In this document: positions 23,742-35,525 of the stretch, piece by piece
Layout: the number at the start of each line of letters is the position of its first letter
Numbering within the stretch: the stretch's first letter is position 1
NCBI RefSeq assembly: GCF_040436345.1
Contig: NC_133230.1
Coordinates: 29,322,551 to 29,386,550, forward strand
DNA from: Pagrus major
Taxonomy: Eukaryota > Chordata > Actinopteri > Spariformes > Sparidae
Length of the DNA stretch: 64,000 bases
Direction of reading: 5' to 3'
Notes under the pieces: generated by a model
The model's database searches: none
What the model was told of the DNA's origin: nothing
What the model saw: only the letters and a program-made list of their open reading frames with translations
Made by a program: the position numbers and the translations under genes

Positions 23742-24065
23742 TCAAAGTAATATCCTGAGTGTTGAGGATGAGTTCAGGCACCTCACAGCCTGAGGAAAGA
23801 AGCTGCTCTGTAGTCTGGTGGTACGGCAGCGGATACTTCTGTCTCTTTTACCAGATGGCAGCTGGGTGACCAGACTGTGGCTGGGGAGGGTGTTGTCTTT
23901 ATTCTTTTGGGCTCTGTGCAGACACCTCACTTCACCACTATCACTGCTGCTATGTAGATGAGTACCAATGATGTTCTTCACCCTCTGTAGAGCCTTCCTG
24001 TCCTGGGCCACACACGAACCATATCAGTTTGTGATGTTTCCAGTCAGGATGCTTTCTATCTTTTG
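23742..24065 (-). pseudogene. L2-like LINE ORF2 C-terminal fragment
   Basis: The minus strand encodes SILTGNIT, then AQDRKALQRVKNIIGTHL, then LPSGKRDRSIRCRTTRL and SSFFPQAVRCLN: the C-terminal region of fish L2-type LINE proteins and homologous to the end of the copy at 18.7-19.8 kb. There is an internal stop near the start and no other domain. 5'-truncated and dead. Confidence 0.8.
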
Positions 24066-24189
24066 TGGGATCCTCGGATGGCAGCTTTTAATATTCTGGT
24101 TTGCCGATGAATAAAAGAAAATAAAAAAGGTGACTAAATATTAAAAATCTGTCTCAGTTAAACTGCCATGCTTTTTTACCTAGTATGCT

Positions 24190-24670
24190 TTTTTCCCCTT
24201 CCTTCAGTGTTTTATGGGTTCTTATGCATGTAAAAGATGTTGAAAGTTAAAAAGGTCAAAGTCCACACCAACAGAAGCCCCTCTCTCCCACAGAAAACAC
24301 TGCTCCTGAAACGCCTCGTCAGTACTCTGCCTTTAATTCTTTGACTTTATGACATCACACTATGTCACCATGTCACACAATTGCATAATTATACCTTGAC
24401 TTAGCAAAGCTGCTCTGTTGTTGTTAGTGGTGCTGGGTCTGGCATGAGTGAGCTGACCAATCAGAACAGACTGGGTCTTCGGGAGGGGGGGCCTTAAAGA
24501 GACATGAGCTAAAACAGAGCATTTCAGACAGAAGCAGAATACAGTGCTGCAGCACTGGACAGTATGAGAAAACTGATTTGAGCTGATTTGTTAAAGTATG
24601 TAAACCTATTCTAGTAGTAACCCAAAATACAATTATGGACCTGAAAATGAGCATTATATGTCTCCTTTAA
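24190..24670. repeat. Dispersed repeat related to 3.1-3.9 kb and 26.8-27.1 kb
   Basis: Landmarks TGAGCTGACCAATCAG, CTTAAAGAGACATGAGC and TTCTAGTAGTAACCCAAAA also occur in the duplicated block at 3.2-3.4 kb and, in part, at 26.9-27.1 kb. Non-coding. Family not identified. Confidence 0.6.
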
Positions 24671-24698
24671 GAATGACTTTTAACTGCAAACGAACTGT

Positions 24699-25177
24699 TA
24701 TAGGCTGGACACACTGGATGCTGCGTTACCGAGCTGCTGCGGCTCACTAGCGTTTGTGTTCACATAGGCGCTCTGTTGATGTGTCTGCTGTGGTGCGGCT
24801 CCTGCCTGCCCTGTCTGTTTACATGGAGTTTGCCTTTGATGATTATCGATAGATATGATGACGTGATTTTCCTTTACCCCCACTGAAAGAGCGAGAAAGC
24901 CGGAGGGGGAACTAGAGGAAAGTGAAAGTGAAAGAAAAGCAGTGTGCAGGAAAGAAACTGCCCCTCACCTGTTGTGTGTATCCTCTTCATGTCTGTGACA
25001 TATTCTACACATACAGACATTAAAACTGTATTCGATCTACATTTTTGCATTGAACCGCGCTTGACACGCCCGTCTCAGGCATCCTGTGTGGCTGGTCTAA
25101 CCTGTTAACATGGACACCGAAATGAAAATGCCACACAGCAGCGCTGCACACGTGTCCAGTGTGCCCAGCCTGTTACA
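24699..25177. mobile_element. MITE with TAGGCTGGACACACTGG ends
   Basis: The left end is TAGGCTGGACACACTGGATG. The right end, reversed, is CAGGCTGGGCACACTGGAC, so the termini are inverted repeats of about 20 bases. GTTA flanks both sides as a possible target duplication. The interior is non-coding. Confidence 0.55.
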
Positions 25178-26076
25178 CTCTACACTTTAAGTTCAAGATG
25201 AACAGCTTGAATTTTGAGGACTCATTAGCCATAAAATCCTGTGAGGTATGGTGATGTCAGCATGCTAAATGTTACTTTACGAGTGTGTGATTTGGTTGAG
25301 GTGATAAAAAAGTGCAGCTGTTGTTAATGTGCACAGCTTAACTGCTGTGTAGGAAACATTTTAGGGATTTTTCTAGATGTCCAGAAACATGCAGTCATTG
25401 AGACATTATGACTCTCTTAGTGCGGTTTGTTTTTCTTCAGCTTCACTCTAAAGTGTGAGCTCTCCCTCTCTTTCCTTCTCTCTGTCTGTCTGTGTCTACC
25501 TCCCCACCCGATTTCCCGTTCATGCCCCAGGCTCGGTTTTCCTCCCAGTGGTCCTCCAGGTTCATTTCAGTGAGTGTTGCCAGCTTGTCACAGGTTAGAG
25601 AGAAAATAAACATTCAAGCTTTCCAAGTTAAACAGCAACCTTGTCATACCATCTGAAAGCCCCTCTGCTTCCTCTGGGCCGCCCACCGCTCAAAGAATGT
25701 GTCTTCAGTTCTCAGAGAAATGGCACAGTCTGCACACACAACCAAACAAACCCGCACGCGTATAGAAATGAACGCAGATGTCATTTTCAAACGCACACAT
25801 GGAAGGTGTAACTCTTATGTGCACAAGGGAAACACACACACAGAGGCAAGCTCTCACTGCAGTGATTTCCGTGACAGTCCTGAGTACACTGCATCTATTG
25901 TTCGGAGGCTTTGTGGGTCCCAAAGAGAGCGGTGAAGTGTTCACCCAAAGAGATGGAGATGGGGAGGGTGGGGGTGCAGGGTGGTGTCCATTTCTACACA
26001 CCAGTGTAACGACACTCGTTCTAATAACTGCTGGTGAGGTCTCCTAATGGCATACAGTACAGCACAACTTGCAACA

Positions 26077-26077
<1 letters not shown>
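25178..26077. other. Intergenic, no gene recognised
   Basis: Non-coding. Overlapping frames of about 90 codons on both strands at 25.7-26.05 kb lack known motifs and paired splice sites. Confidence 0.45.

Positions 26078-26113
<36 letters not shown>
26078..26113. repeat. (AC)n microsatellite
   Basis: An uninterrupted AC run of about 36 bases. Confidence 0.95.
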
Positions 26114-26118
<5 letters not shown>

Positions 26119-28840
26119 AGACATCATTACATAAAATTTCACAGAGACATTTTTCCTCCTGGCAGGTCACTCCTGCAGAAGTTTGTGGTGAACTTCCATG
26201 AAGTGAAGTAAAATGCTTTAATCATATATTTTCCATCAGAAATGAACATTTTTCATGTATAACGTCAATTTGACCTGGTAGAGCCTGCGAAAAGTCACCC
26301 CCTACAGATCATTAATATCAACAGAAAATTTTGTTCGAGTACAGTGGGTTGGTGGAGGGGAATCTGTAGAAGAAGAGGTCAAGAGGTCACCAAAAAGATT
26401 CTCTCTGTTCAACTAATGTAAATACCTAAATTCAAGGCAATCTGGACAGAAAGACCAAAAAATGGACTAAAAAAGTTGGCCGGTATTCAAAATCAACAAG
26501 TCATTCTATAGGTTATTTAAGTATACACTTATCTTTATTGTAGTAAGAAGTAAACAAGCTGCCATTAAAGCAGTGAAATCTCATTTGTAAATTGCAACAA
26601 AACTGTACTGTTTCACAGGATTTTATTTTGTAGGCGCTTTTGACAAGCAATAGTCAGAAAATACATAAATAACAAGAAGTAGAATCTTTAGTCATCACAA
26701 TGTAATGACACTTGTGCCATGTTTTGGGTTTTGGGTTAGTTGTTTCCTGTTTTATTTTGTAGATTATATCCTCATTTGTCTCGACTTCCATAAGGTCGTA
26801 ATGTCACAACTATACAGTCACTGCATTCAGCCATGCCTCCAGCACAGCCGTGGCTGTAAAAAACACAATCGGAGCTAACGTGGAAACACAGTGGGTGGTT
26901 CCTGCTCAGGCCTGTGAGAGCTGACCAATTACAGCAGACTTTGCTTTTAAGGAGGGGGCCTTAAAGAGACAGGAGCTAAAAGGGACTGTGCATACAGAGG
27001 GTGAATAGAGGTGCTGCAGCAATAGAAAGTATGAGAAGTGTTTTTTAAACATTGAATCATGCAAACATTTTCCAATATACATGTACCCAAGTTCGAGTAT
27101 GAACTTGAAAATGTCCTGATCTGCAAGTCTGTTGGTTTAAAATCAGACTCAAGCCAGTAATACCGACTGGGTTTACAGTCCTTAAACATCCAGACTGTGG
27201 AGGCTGGACAAGGTTATCTTTTTGCCTGTGTCTGTGTCATAACCCATTTTAAATCGAGTGTTTTGAGACTGAATAACTTCCACATTAACAAAAGCTACCA
27301 TGATCTGCTGGAGGGAGCGACTGCCGACAGCAATTAATCTGTTCTTTCGCTGTCAGTGAAAAGGTGTTCAGATTGACTGACTGACTGATCACTACAGAAG
27401 ACAACACATAAATCAACCAGTAGATGTGTCTTTAGGAGCTTCAACAGACATTTCTTATAGGCCAGGAAACCATACATGGCTTATTATTTTCCATCCGTGT
27501 AATAAATGACTCCATGCTGATTATTATATTTAGTGTCTGCTATCTTTTCTTTGCAATGTACATTTAACAGATTAAATGTTTTCATCTAACTGGGTGGTTT
27601 CTATGTAGTTATGCTACCACAAGAAAGTTTTGTAGTGGCATTTTTTGTTTAAACTACCAACTTTCATAAATTTAGCATTGTGGTGAAAACTCAGTCTTCC
27701 TTTGTCATAAAATTGGTTTGTGTTTGTTTGGACTCTGGGAAATTATTTTGTTTGACTCTCCTTGCCAAGATGAGAGGTTGTGCTTTTATTGGAAATTAAA
27801 AGCATGATTTGTGTTCCCGGAAAGGCCAGAAATTGAGTTTTGATCTAACCAAACTGCATTTGTATTGATGTAATGTATGTGCAGAGGATGTTGTCAACAA
27901 AGCCCCCCTTTTTTTTTGCTGCTCAACAGTTTGTTGATACATTTTGTAAAGCCACTGGAAAATCCCGTTAGAGCTGTTTTTCATCTCTTGCCTCTTTCCT
28001 TTAGGTTACTTGCTTTTTAAAGGCTTTCTGGCTGGCAAATTAATACGTGGGTGGTATTTTCTCTGTGGCTCAAACTCAAAATGTGGTTATGCGTGGGACT
28101 GATAACAGTGATAATGCTAAACGGCATATATTTCCTGCCCTTTAGTTCAAATGAATGCAAAGGTAACTGTTTGGGTAGGACTGAAATTACATGAAAAACT
28201 GTCTTCAAGACTGGAAGGACAACTCATCAATGGGGTTTTCTCCAGATTTAATAAAATGCTATTATTGTATACAGTGGGACATGGTTTAACAATGTACTTT
28301 TGACCTATCCTGATGCAAGAGTTACTTGTGTGTCTGGGCTCTAATTGGTTACACTGGGAACCATAATTCTTCGGTAACCACCAAAACACAGGAGACAAAT
28401 AGGCCAGCTAATAAGAATTTAGCTTGCGTGCCAATTAGAGTCTGGAGTTTAAGGTTATTTGAGGCTATGAGTAGCATTAGAAATGACTCAGAGGGCGATC
28501 TGAGTCATTGCTTTAATATGATGGATGCTGGCAGACTGAGAGATCTTTATTTACACTTATCTCGATACAGTCAGTGGTCGGATGACTTATGAGTGTAAAA
28601 AAATTCTCTGTGGACTGACTGGACTAGCTGTGAACGAAACTGAAAAAACAAATGCTCAAGATGTGTGTTTAATCAACAACATGATAAAATCAGCAGTAGG
28701 AGGTAAATACTGGTACGTTCCTTTTTTACACAACGTGTGATTTACCAAACCACATTTAAGTCAAACCTTCAAGATTCAAAGAATACTGTGACATTTTAGG
28801 AAATATTTGCTTTCTCGCAGAGAATTTGGGAGAGATTAAT
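26114..28840. other. Intergenic; one repeat copy at about 26890-27120
   Basis: 26890-27120 carries the GAGCTGACCAATTACAG and AAAGAGACAGGAGCTAAAA landmarks of the repeat at 3.2 kb and 24.4 kb. The remainder is AT-rich non-coding sequence with no recognised gene. Confidence 0.5.
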
Positions 28841-28845
28841 GGCCC

Positions 28846-29776
28846 TTTTTTTTACACCAATCCCTATCCGAGTCATTTAATATTTAGTATCTGCAGATAC
28901 TGAGTCCCGATCCAAAACTTTGCCCTAACTAATATTTTCCTAGATAATACAGCTGCATTAGGAAAAAAATGACCTGCATCCAAGCTGTTATAGGTTTTTT
29001 TATTTTGTTGAAACAAAGTAAATACTTTCACATGGCTCTTTCTTATTCTGCATATGCTATTGCAACATTGGTTTTCATTTATTTTATTTTTTTAACAAAA
29101 ACAACCAAGTAAACAAAGTCAGTAATTAAAAAATGTCTTTCGCTCTTATCAGTTCCACTTAGTGCAGATATTAAAGTAAAACTATAACACTCAAATGAAG
29201 AACATCACAATTCCACTTGGTGCAGCATTACAGACTATAATGGTAGGGCATACCAGGGATTCAAAAACTCCAGAAGATGGCGAAAACCCTGATCCTCTAC
29301 CACAGAGATGGGCTGGTTATCCAGAGCGATGAATTCAATTACCTTCTCTGTAATATTTTTGGCCATGTCGCTGTCTCGAGGATAGTTCTCTTTCATTTTG
29401 AAAGTATCCGCGAGTGTTTGTTGCTTCAGTGCCTTTGCCTGTATTGCTTGAGCTGAACTCGTTGTATTCCTTTGAGTGTTTGTTTTTTATGTGCCAAATT
29501 TGTAGCATTAAATGCAACATGAAACGGTCGTATTGCAGATGTTACATGTCGCCGTTGGACTGCTTTGGCTTACTAATTTTGAATATTTCCACACTGCAGA
29601 CATTTTATCCATAGGTTTGTCAAAGTAACGTTACGCGCGCGTCTGTGTTCTGCCACAAATTGTGCTCCATTTACGACAGCTGATGTAAAAATCATCGGGC
29701 TTGGGTCCACGTTCAAAATTGCCAATCCCGATCAGTGAAACAATGCCCATATCGGCCCTGATCCCGATGCCGCAGA
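28846..29776 (-). pseudogene. hAT (BED-finger/ZBED-like) transposon remnant
   Basis: On the minus strand, near 29610-29440, a BED zinc-finger pattern is visible (SAVWKYSKLV, CNICNTTVSC, then HIKNKHSKEY with the zinc-binding histidines). It is followed near 29380-29240 by VIEFIALDNQPISVVED and FRHLLEFL, the start of a hAT/ZBED4-type transposase domain. The frames are shifted relative to each other, and the catalytic RNase H-like core and dimerisation region are missing. Both outer edges carry CCCGATCC/GGCCCTGATCCCGATG-like sequence found at the ends of fish hAT elements. An internally deleted, dead copy. Confidence 0.7.
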
Positions 29777-29859
29777 AGCAATACATCTGTCAAATCTCCC
29801 TCTGAATTCTGGTTTGTGACTTTACTGCTTCTAAAATCCATTTTCTTTGGTTTGCCTAG

Positions 29860-30618
29860 CTATGGTTCCTGCGTTGGAGTTTCCTCAATAGGCAGAAACC
29901 CACATGGCAATAGCAAGTCTCTGTGAATGGTACAATGTGGGCCACTACTTTTCTCTGGCTTGACTACATACACAGGGCCACCATCAATATGCGTCACAAC
30001 AATGTGGATAAAGTGTTCCCACTTGTCTGCAAGTTTATGTTTCCCTCCTATGCTGACATTTCTTATTAGGACCCGGTCTCCTTTGACTAGCGCATCAGCT
30101 CTGACTTTGTCATCAAATCGTATTTTGTTTCTCTCTTTTGTTTTTTCAGAGTTCTCAGCAGGCAGTGCGTAACTCTCCTGGAGACGCTGGCGCAGGTTCT
30201 GAACGTATTCTGAATGTGTCTTGTGCGTCTCAATTGGAGGGTCGATGCCCAGGATGGGGTCAGCTGGGAGAGTTGGCTGCCTGATGAACATCAGCTCATA
30301 TGGTACATTACTCGTGGTATCATTTCTTGTAAAACTGTACGCATGTACAAGGGGTTTCACAAAATGTCTCCAATGTTTTTTATCCTTTTCGTCCAGGGTC
30401 TCGAGCATGCTTAAGAGGGTATTGTTAAAGCGCTCAACAAGGCAACTAAGAAAGCCGTAGCGGACGAGGATGTTCTCTGGGAGAGCCTTGGTGACAGTCT
30501 TGGCCTTTTGATCCTTTGTCGGTACTGCTACCGCAAACTTTGTGAAATGGTCAGTAATGACCAAATTGTTCCTGGTGTCATGGCTTTTAGGTTCGAGTGA
30601 CAAGTAGTCCATACACAC
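29860..30618 (-). pseudogene. Retroelement integrase core and C-terminal region, internally deleted
   Basis: A 252-codon frame. It keeps the first catalytic aspartate in the context CMDYLSLE, then ITDHFTKFAVAVPT, and the third catalytic position in VERFN. The stretch that should carry the second aspartate between YGF and VERFN is gone (about 35-40 residues by family expectation), so it cannot be catalytic. The C-terminal part includes GDRVLIRN and a late segment that may correspond to a GPY/F-type or chromatin-targeting module. Confidence 0.85.
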
Positions 30619-30639
30619 TAATTCTAATGGTTAAGTTGT

Positions 30640-31303
30640 TTTGATGTTACCATTGGCGCTGCTCTCTGTGGTTTAGACTTCCTCCGGAAACACCTCTTGC
30701 AGGTTTGGCATTTCTGTTCGATGGACTCTTTCAATCTCGGTCAGTAAAATCTGGCTCGAGCAAGACTTGGCACATGCTCAGGTCCCAGATGACCAACTTC
30801 ATCATGTAACCCTTGTAGAGCTCTCTCTCTCTATACTGCTCAGGTAACACAAGCTGATAGATTGTGTCTCCTCGATAATTACACCCCCTGTAAAGGATCC
30901 CTTCTCTGAGTTCGAGCCTGTTCCACTCTCTTAGAAGCAACTTGACCTCAGGCTGCTCAGCACTCACAATATTGAAGCTGGGTTTCCGTGCACCTTTCAC
31001 CAAGGTGATGACTTTCTTAATAGATGGGTCCTCTCTTTGTGCTTCATGCCAACTATGTTTTGTCATCCCAGATAACGTGGTTTGGCCTTTGCCAGTCAAC
31101 ACATCAGGCACTGATGAAGCACCTATAGCAAGAGACTCCGCAAGGACAGGAAGTCGTGGTGAGGTAACTGAGTGGTGCTGACACACTCCAGAGATAACAT
31201 CAGTGGGGATCTCTCGGTTCTCCCCCTCTATGATGCGCTTTGCCATCTCATTAATCTGTTCCTTTTCCTGCAGGAAGTCCTCATCTTCCCAAGGTGCTGT
31301 CAT
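30640..31303 (-). pseudogene. Retroelement pol linker and integrase zinc-binding region
   Basis: A frame of 190 codons covers the linker (REDPSIKKV, REGILYRG). After a frame change near 30810, the histidine pair HDEVGH and, near 30700-30660, CQTCKRC form an HHCC zinc-binding module typical of retroviral-type integrases. A stop separates it from the integrase core. Confidence 0.7.
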
Positions 31304-31965
31304 CTAGATAGATCATTTGCATCCCCGTTAGTGTGTAAAGCTCGATACTTGATGTTGAATCTGAAGGTTGAAAGGGCAGCCACGGTCTCTTTTTATAGGT
31401 TTTACTGCTCTTTTTGCGTGGATAGTACCCAACAGTGAGAGAGTTAAGGGGCCTGGCGATCTTAGAATAGCACACCACAAAACGCCTATAATATCCTGCA
31501 AAGCCCAGGAAACGTTTAATTTCCTCTCTGTTCACAGGGTTAGGCCAATCTTTGAGAGTAGAGCTTTTGTCTGGGTCAGTGTGGACCTCTTGGGCATCTA
31601 CCATGTAGCAAAGGTATTGTACAGATGACCTAAAGAACTGACACTTCTCAGGTGCCAATTTTAGACCATAGTACTTAAGACAATGTAACACCTTCAGAAG
31701 TCTTGTCTCATGCTCTTCAAAGGGCTTGGAAAAGACTGTAAGGTCATCTAAAAATACAAGAACCTCGTCGCCATCACACTTCTCCATCAGGCATTGGAAT
31801 GTGCTGGGTGCGTTGGTCACACCTTGCAGCATGTGGTTGAACGCAGTCTTAGGTTTATCCTCCTCTGCCATCTCTACCTGGTAATAACCAGACTTGAGGT
31901 CCATTACCGAGAACCACCTTGCTCCACTCAGGGCTGATAATGTCTCCTCAATGTTTGGAAGGGCA
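31281..31965 (-). pseudogene. Retroelement reverse transcriptase, palm fragment
   Basis: Motifs run from PNIEETLSALS through DLKSGYYQV, the polymerase motif VFLDDL (usually YxDD; here LDD is kept), LKYYGLKLAPEKC and FLGFAGYYRRFV. The fingers N-terminal to PNIEETL and the RNase H domain after the connection are lost. Fusion directly to gag sequence at about 31965 marks a deletion junction. Confidence 0.85.
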
Positions 31966-32559
31966 AATAGACAGAGGGCTTCTCCCCAGAATTCTGGTTT
32001 GAACCCAAGAAGGTGGCAAATAGCTCCTCACCATCCTCTACCACCCCAAACGCTGATTCAAGCTGATTGAGGTAAGCCTCGGGGGGTGCATTGGTACCAA
32101 GCGGCTTGAAAATATCAGCAGCTGGGCTGAGCAGGCTCTCTAAGATTCTCCTTACTTTTTGAGAGTCAGACAATGAAGCATCATTGAGAAGAAGGTCTAC
32201 CTGGGTTCGCCAGGCGTCATAATCGACCTCGCCATTTGGCTTTGGCAGCCGCCGAAAAGATTCTGATCTGGCTCTGGCTGTAACTAGATGGTGTTGTGTC
32301 ATTACGAATGAAATTGTTCAATTACTTTCTGGATTTGGGGTGGAACTATTGTGCCCTTATCAAGAAAAGGGGGACTTACAGAAGCAATGGGGGGAAGAGA
32401 GCCAGTTGCCAGATTGGTTGGCTTTGGCTCTAGAATGTCAGACTGACCTTCATCAGTAGCACTGTTGTTACTACTATGTGTAGGAGCATACTGATCTGAA
32501 GACTGGAGGCGAGTATCAGGACTCTGTGGGGGAACAGAGTCTGATTGAACGGTTACCAC
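31928..32559 (-). pseudogene. Retroelement gag remnant, PNMA-like capsid
   Basis: Two abutting frames (32559-32302 and 32302-31928). The second has FRRLPKPNGEVDYDAW, LLSPAADIF and LNQLESAFG, the pattern of Ty3/gypsy capsids related to PNMA/Ma family proteins. The first is a Pro/Ser-rich N-terminal region. The capsid is cut off after GEKPSVYL, where it joins reverse transcriptase sequence. Confidence 0.65.
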
Positions 32560-34188
32560 TCATGCTGAAGCATATCCCAAAAGCCAGCTTTACTGTTTCC
32601 AGCAAGAGTGCTCAGTTCGGCCAAGCATCTTTGGGCTAGTTCTCTCCCAAGCCCCTATTGACATACCTCACGAATGATCCTCACGTGCCAAGTAACAGTG
32701 GTGACATCGCCTTATCAGTATATGCTTCAACTATGCCTGTGGCGTAAAGACAACAAGGCCCATGCAAGTCAAACTTCTCTAAAAATAGTTTGGGGTGGAT
32801 TCTAGTTTAATTTGCACTAATCTCCTGGCTAGCCTGCCACTTTTGTAACCCCTCCTAACCTGTTACTTCAAGATAGTGTTGAATATCTAAGTATCTAGAT
32901 TCAGTGAGGAGATTGGCTTAAATGTACTTGTCTGACCTTTAAAGAAGACCTGTAACATCCACCCCAAATAACACACACGACAACTGACTGGTGATAAAAC
33001 ATTAATATTAATTAAACAAACTCATTAAGTGCTAGCTAAATTCTCAAAATACATTGGTAATAACCTGGGGTTAAACTACCCTGGTTACACATTGAAATGA
33101 TTGCAACCTGATCTGGTATTTACAAATGCTCAGGTCTTATGTTGGTGATGAGGTTAACAGCGATTTGACCACTGGATGGTATCACAGGCGAACGATGCTT
33201 ACAGTGTTGTATGTTGTTAAAGCACCGAGCTGAATTCCTTCTGCCTGCAACATCTTTCAGCTTGGTTGCACCACTCGTGCGCTTCAAAACACAATCGCTG
33301 CGTTTTGAGTCAAAGCGTGCTTTGGGTCGGAGACAACAAGCCGAGAGACCAGGAGAGTGGCATTAATCAGACACAGATGACCTGGCTTGCCTCATGTGAT
33401 AAATGCATCCAAGAAGGAAAAAAAACACACGAGGGTTGACATTTGAAAGTCGGAAGTAAAGAGTGTAAATGGTCGGTACTAGCAGACAAAGACTTGAAGG
33501 GTTAAACCAAAGCTAACATCCTCACATCCAGGGTTGCCAGGTTTTCCTCAAGAGCCAGATTTGTCAATCCATCTCATCCTTCCTGATTTCTATCTTAGAG
33601 TCAGTTCAAAGAGTCCATGTTGCAGAGCAGGAGAGGACATGACTTAAGGTAATAGGACAGTGTGCCATGGGTGGAGAGATGTGTAGCCTATCATCTGATC
33701 CCAGAGGGTTGTACAATACAGTCAGTGTGGAGGCAAAATGAGGATGCGGCAGGACAGATATAGAACAAGGTTATAGGAGGACATGTTGTGGATGCGCTCA
33801 GGCCATTCTCTCCCCCTCCTCCAACGTTTAACCTCATTCTTTCTCTCAGGTCCGTCAGGCCTCATTGCAGCTAAACGCTGAAACAAGGAGAGTGATTCAG
33901 GGCCGCGAAAGGAAACTTGTGAATTGTTGCCAAAGATAGCAGTGTTCAGACAGGGTGTGGCTTTTCACTTTACCTGTTTCCTCTTCATACAACAAAAACC
34001 TCAAACCTCAAACCTCAAACCTCCGACCTAAAGCCTTTACTGCTCACTCTACTTAGACACAGGTTGCTTTTTTAACAGAGATTAAACACTGATGAGAGGA
34101 GAAAGCGAATGTCATTATTTTAAATGATTATCATGGAAGCACAAAGACAACTAATTTAACCCTTGTTCAAGTTTAACTGTGTTAAATC
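32560..34188. other. Flank of retroelement and intergenic; no gene recognised
   Basis: An LTR or leader of the element above might lie at 32560-33050, but no matching copy is present on the other side to prove it. 33993-34021 contains four tandem copies of CTCAAAC. The remainder is non-coding. Confidence 0.4.
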
Positions 34189-34386
34189 TGACACCCCACC
34201 TTTCCGAAACCCCGCTGTTCCGAAAATAGACTTCCATTCTTCGTAATGGCGTGGTTTCCCATTTTTTCTAAAGACCCCGCTATTCCGAAAAGGCTATTGG
34301 GGAACCCCTGACCCTAACCCTATTGGGAAGTAATTGGAACTTGAAAGTCAGATTCGGAACAGCGGTGTTTCGGAGTGGGGGTGTTT
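34189..34386. mobile_element. Short inverted-repeat element (CCGAAACCCCGCTGTTCCGAA)
   Basis: The left edge GACACCCCACCTTTCCGAAA and GCTGTTCCGAAA is mirrored at the right edge by TTCGGAACAGCGG and TTTCGGAGTGGGGGTGTT. The arms are about 35 bases around about 130 bases of non-coding sequence. MITE-like; family not recognised. Confidence 0.55.
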
Positions 34387-35197
34387 TGGAATGGAAGGCC
34401 GTCCCCACGCTGGACACAGCTGCTTGCTCAAGGTGGCAACCGGATTAATAAGAGTGAGACTGAATCAAAACAATCAAACAACGGTAATTCTTTGAGAGCA
34501 ACTACTTTGACATAATCTCTCAAAGCCAGACCTCCACAGTTCCGCAGCACTGTCACAACTGTCTTGGGCAGCCCAGGATGCAGCAATGTTGCCTCGCAAA
34601 ATAGTGCCAGGGGGACTTTTTGTTTGTTTGTTTGTTTTTGTTTTGGAGGTGAGCCCTGGCATTAAAATGGCTTAATCCCTTCAGAAGAAAAGTTAAGGGC
34701 AGCTAGATTATATACGTTCGTATCATTTGCAACCAAGCTAGGGATATGGTAACTTGCCATTTTCAGTGTGAAGGTTGCCAGCTCGAATGTTGTTTCCTGC
34801 AGCGGAGAGCATTTTGGTAATAGTATACATGTAGATAGCGGAAGGAAGGAGAATGCCACCTCAAATAACACTCAATGCCGCCCAATGGCAGGCCTACACC
34901 AAGGGAATACAGTTGATGTATTGTGTGTGTGCTCCACACTTTTAAAAGGGAAACCTTTGAAGTGGAACACAACTTTACATTATCACATATTATTACATTT
35001 TCACATAATTTTCATTAATGGAAAAAAGTTAAAAGTTTTCATCTTTAGACTGGTAACATTTAGTTTTTATCAACTGTTTTTGTTTGTTTTTTTGCAATGA
35101 CATCACTGAAGTTTAATCAAAATCAGATCAGTGGTCTTAGATACTGAATGTACAGATTTCATTGTAGCACTGACTTTTGGGCCTAGAATTTAATCTA
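34387..35197. other. Intergenic, no gene recognised
   Basis: AT-rich with short frames only. No repeat structure with clear ends. Confidence 0.5.
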
Positions 35198-35525
35198 GGG
35201 CGGCACAGCGGCGCAGTAGTTAGCGTCGTTACCTCACAGCAAGATGGTCCTGAGTTCGAGACCTTGCTGTGCGGAGCCTGCATGTCCCCGTGCTGCTTGG
35301 GTTGCCTCCAGGCACTCCGGCTTCCTCCCCAATCCAAAGACATGCATGTGAGGTTAACCAGTCACTCTAAATTAAGTGTGAATGTGAGCGTGTATGGTTG
35401 TTTGTCCCTATATGTCAGCCCTTTGACGAACTGCCGACTTATCTAAGGTGTACCCCGCCGCCAATGCTGACTGGGATTGGTTCCAGCCCCCCATGACCCT
35501 GCAAAGGATAAGCGGTTACAGATTC
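35198..35525 (+). mobile_element. tRNA-like SINE
   Basis: It opens GGGCGGCACAGCGGCGCAG and has a B-box-like GTTCGAGAC (35254-35262), followed by the conserved fish SINE body (GCGGAGCCTGCATGT, CGGCTTCCTCCCC, AAAGACATGCATG, GTACCCCGCCGCC) and a 3' segment AAGGATAAGCGGTTA. It is one of the very common tRNA-derived teleost SINEs. It is not a working tRNA gene. Confidence 0.8.

Larger units (their letters stand above)
29860..32559 (-). pseudogene. Ty3/gypsy-like LTR retroelement, degenerate gag-pol
   Basis: Minus-strand order is gag (32559-about 31965), reverse transcriptase (about 31965-31281), integrase zinc region (about 30810-30640) and integrase core plus C-terminal region (30618-29860): the usual gypsy gene order. 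The copy is broken by stops, frameshifts and large internal losses. The gag zinc knuckle, protease, N-terminal part of the reverse transcriptase and RNase H are missing. The integrase core has lost the segment with the second catalytic aspartate. No paired LTRs, primer-binding site or polypurine tract were recognised at either edge. Such elements are ancient genomic residents; this copy is inactive. Confidence 0.85.

Noticed and set aside
34300..34330. CCTAACCCTA looked like telomeric repeat
   Set aside because: Only one partial unit; part of the inverted-repeat element at 34.19-34.39 kb.
35198..35280. Possible tRNA gene at the start of the SINE
   Set aside because: Only a B-box-like stretch remains. 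No cloverleaf or anticodon arm could be drawn, and the downstream body is clearly SINE.
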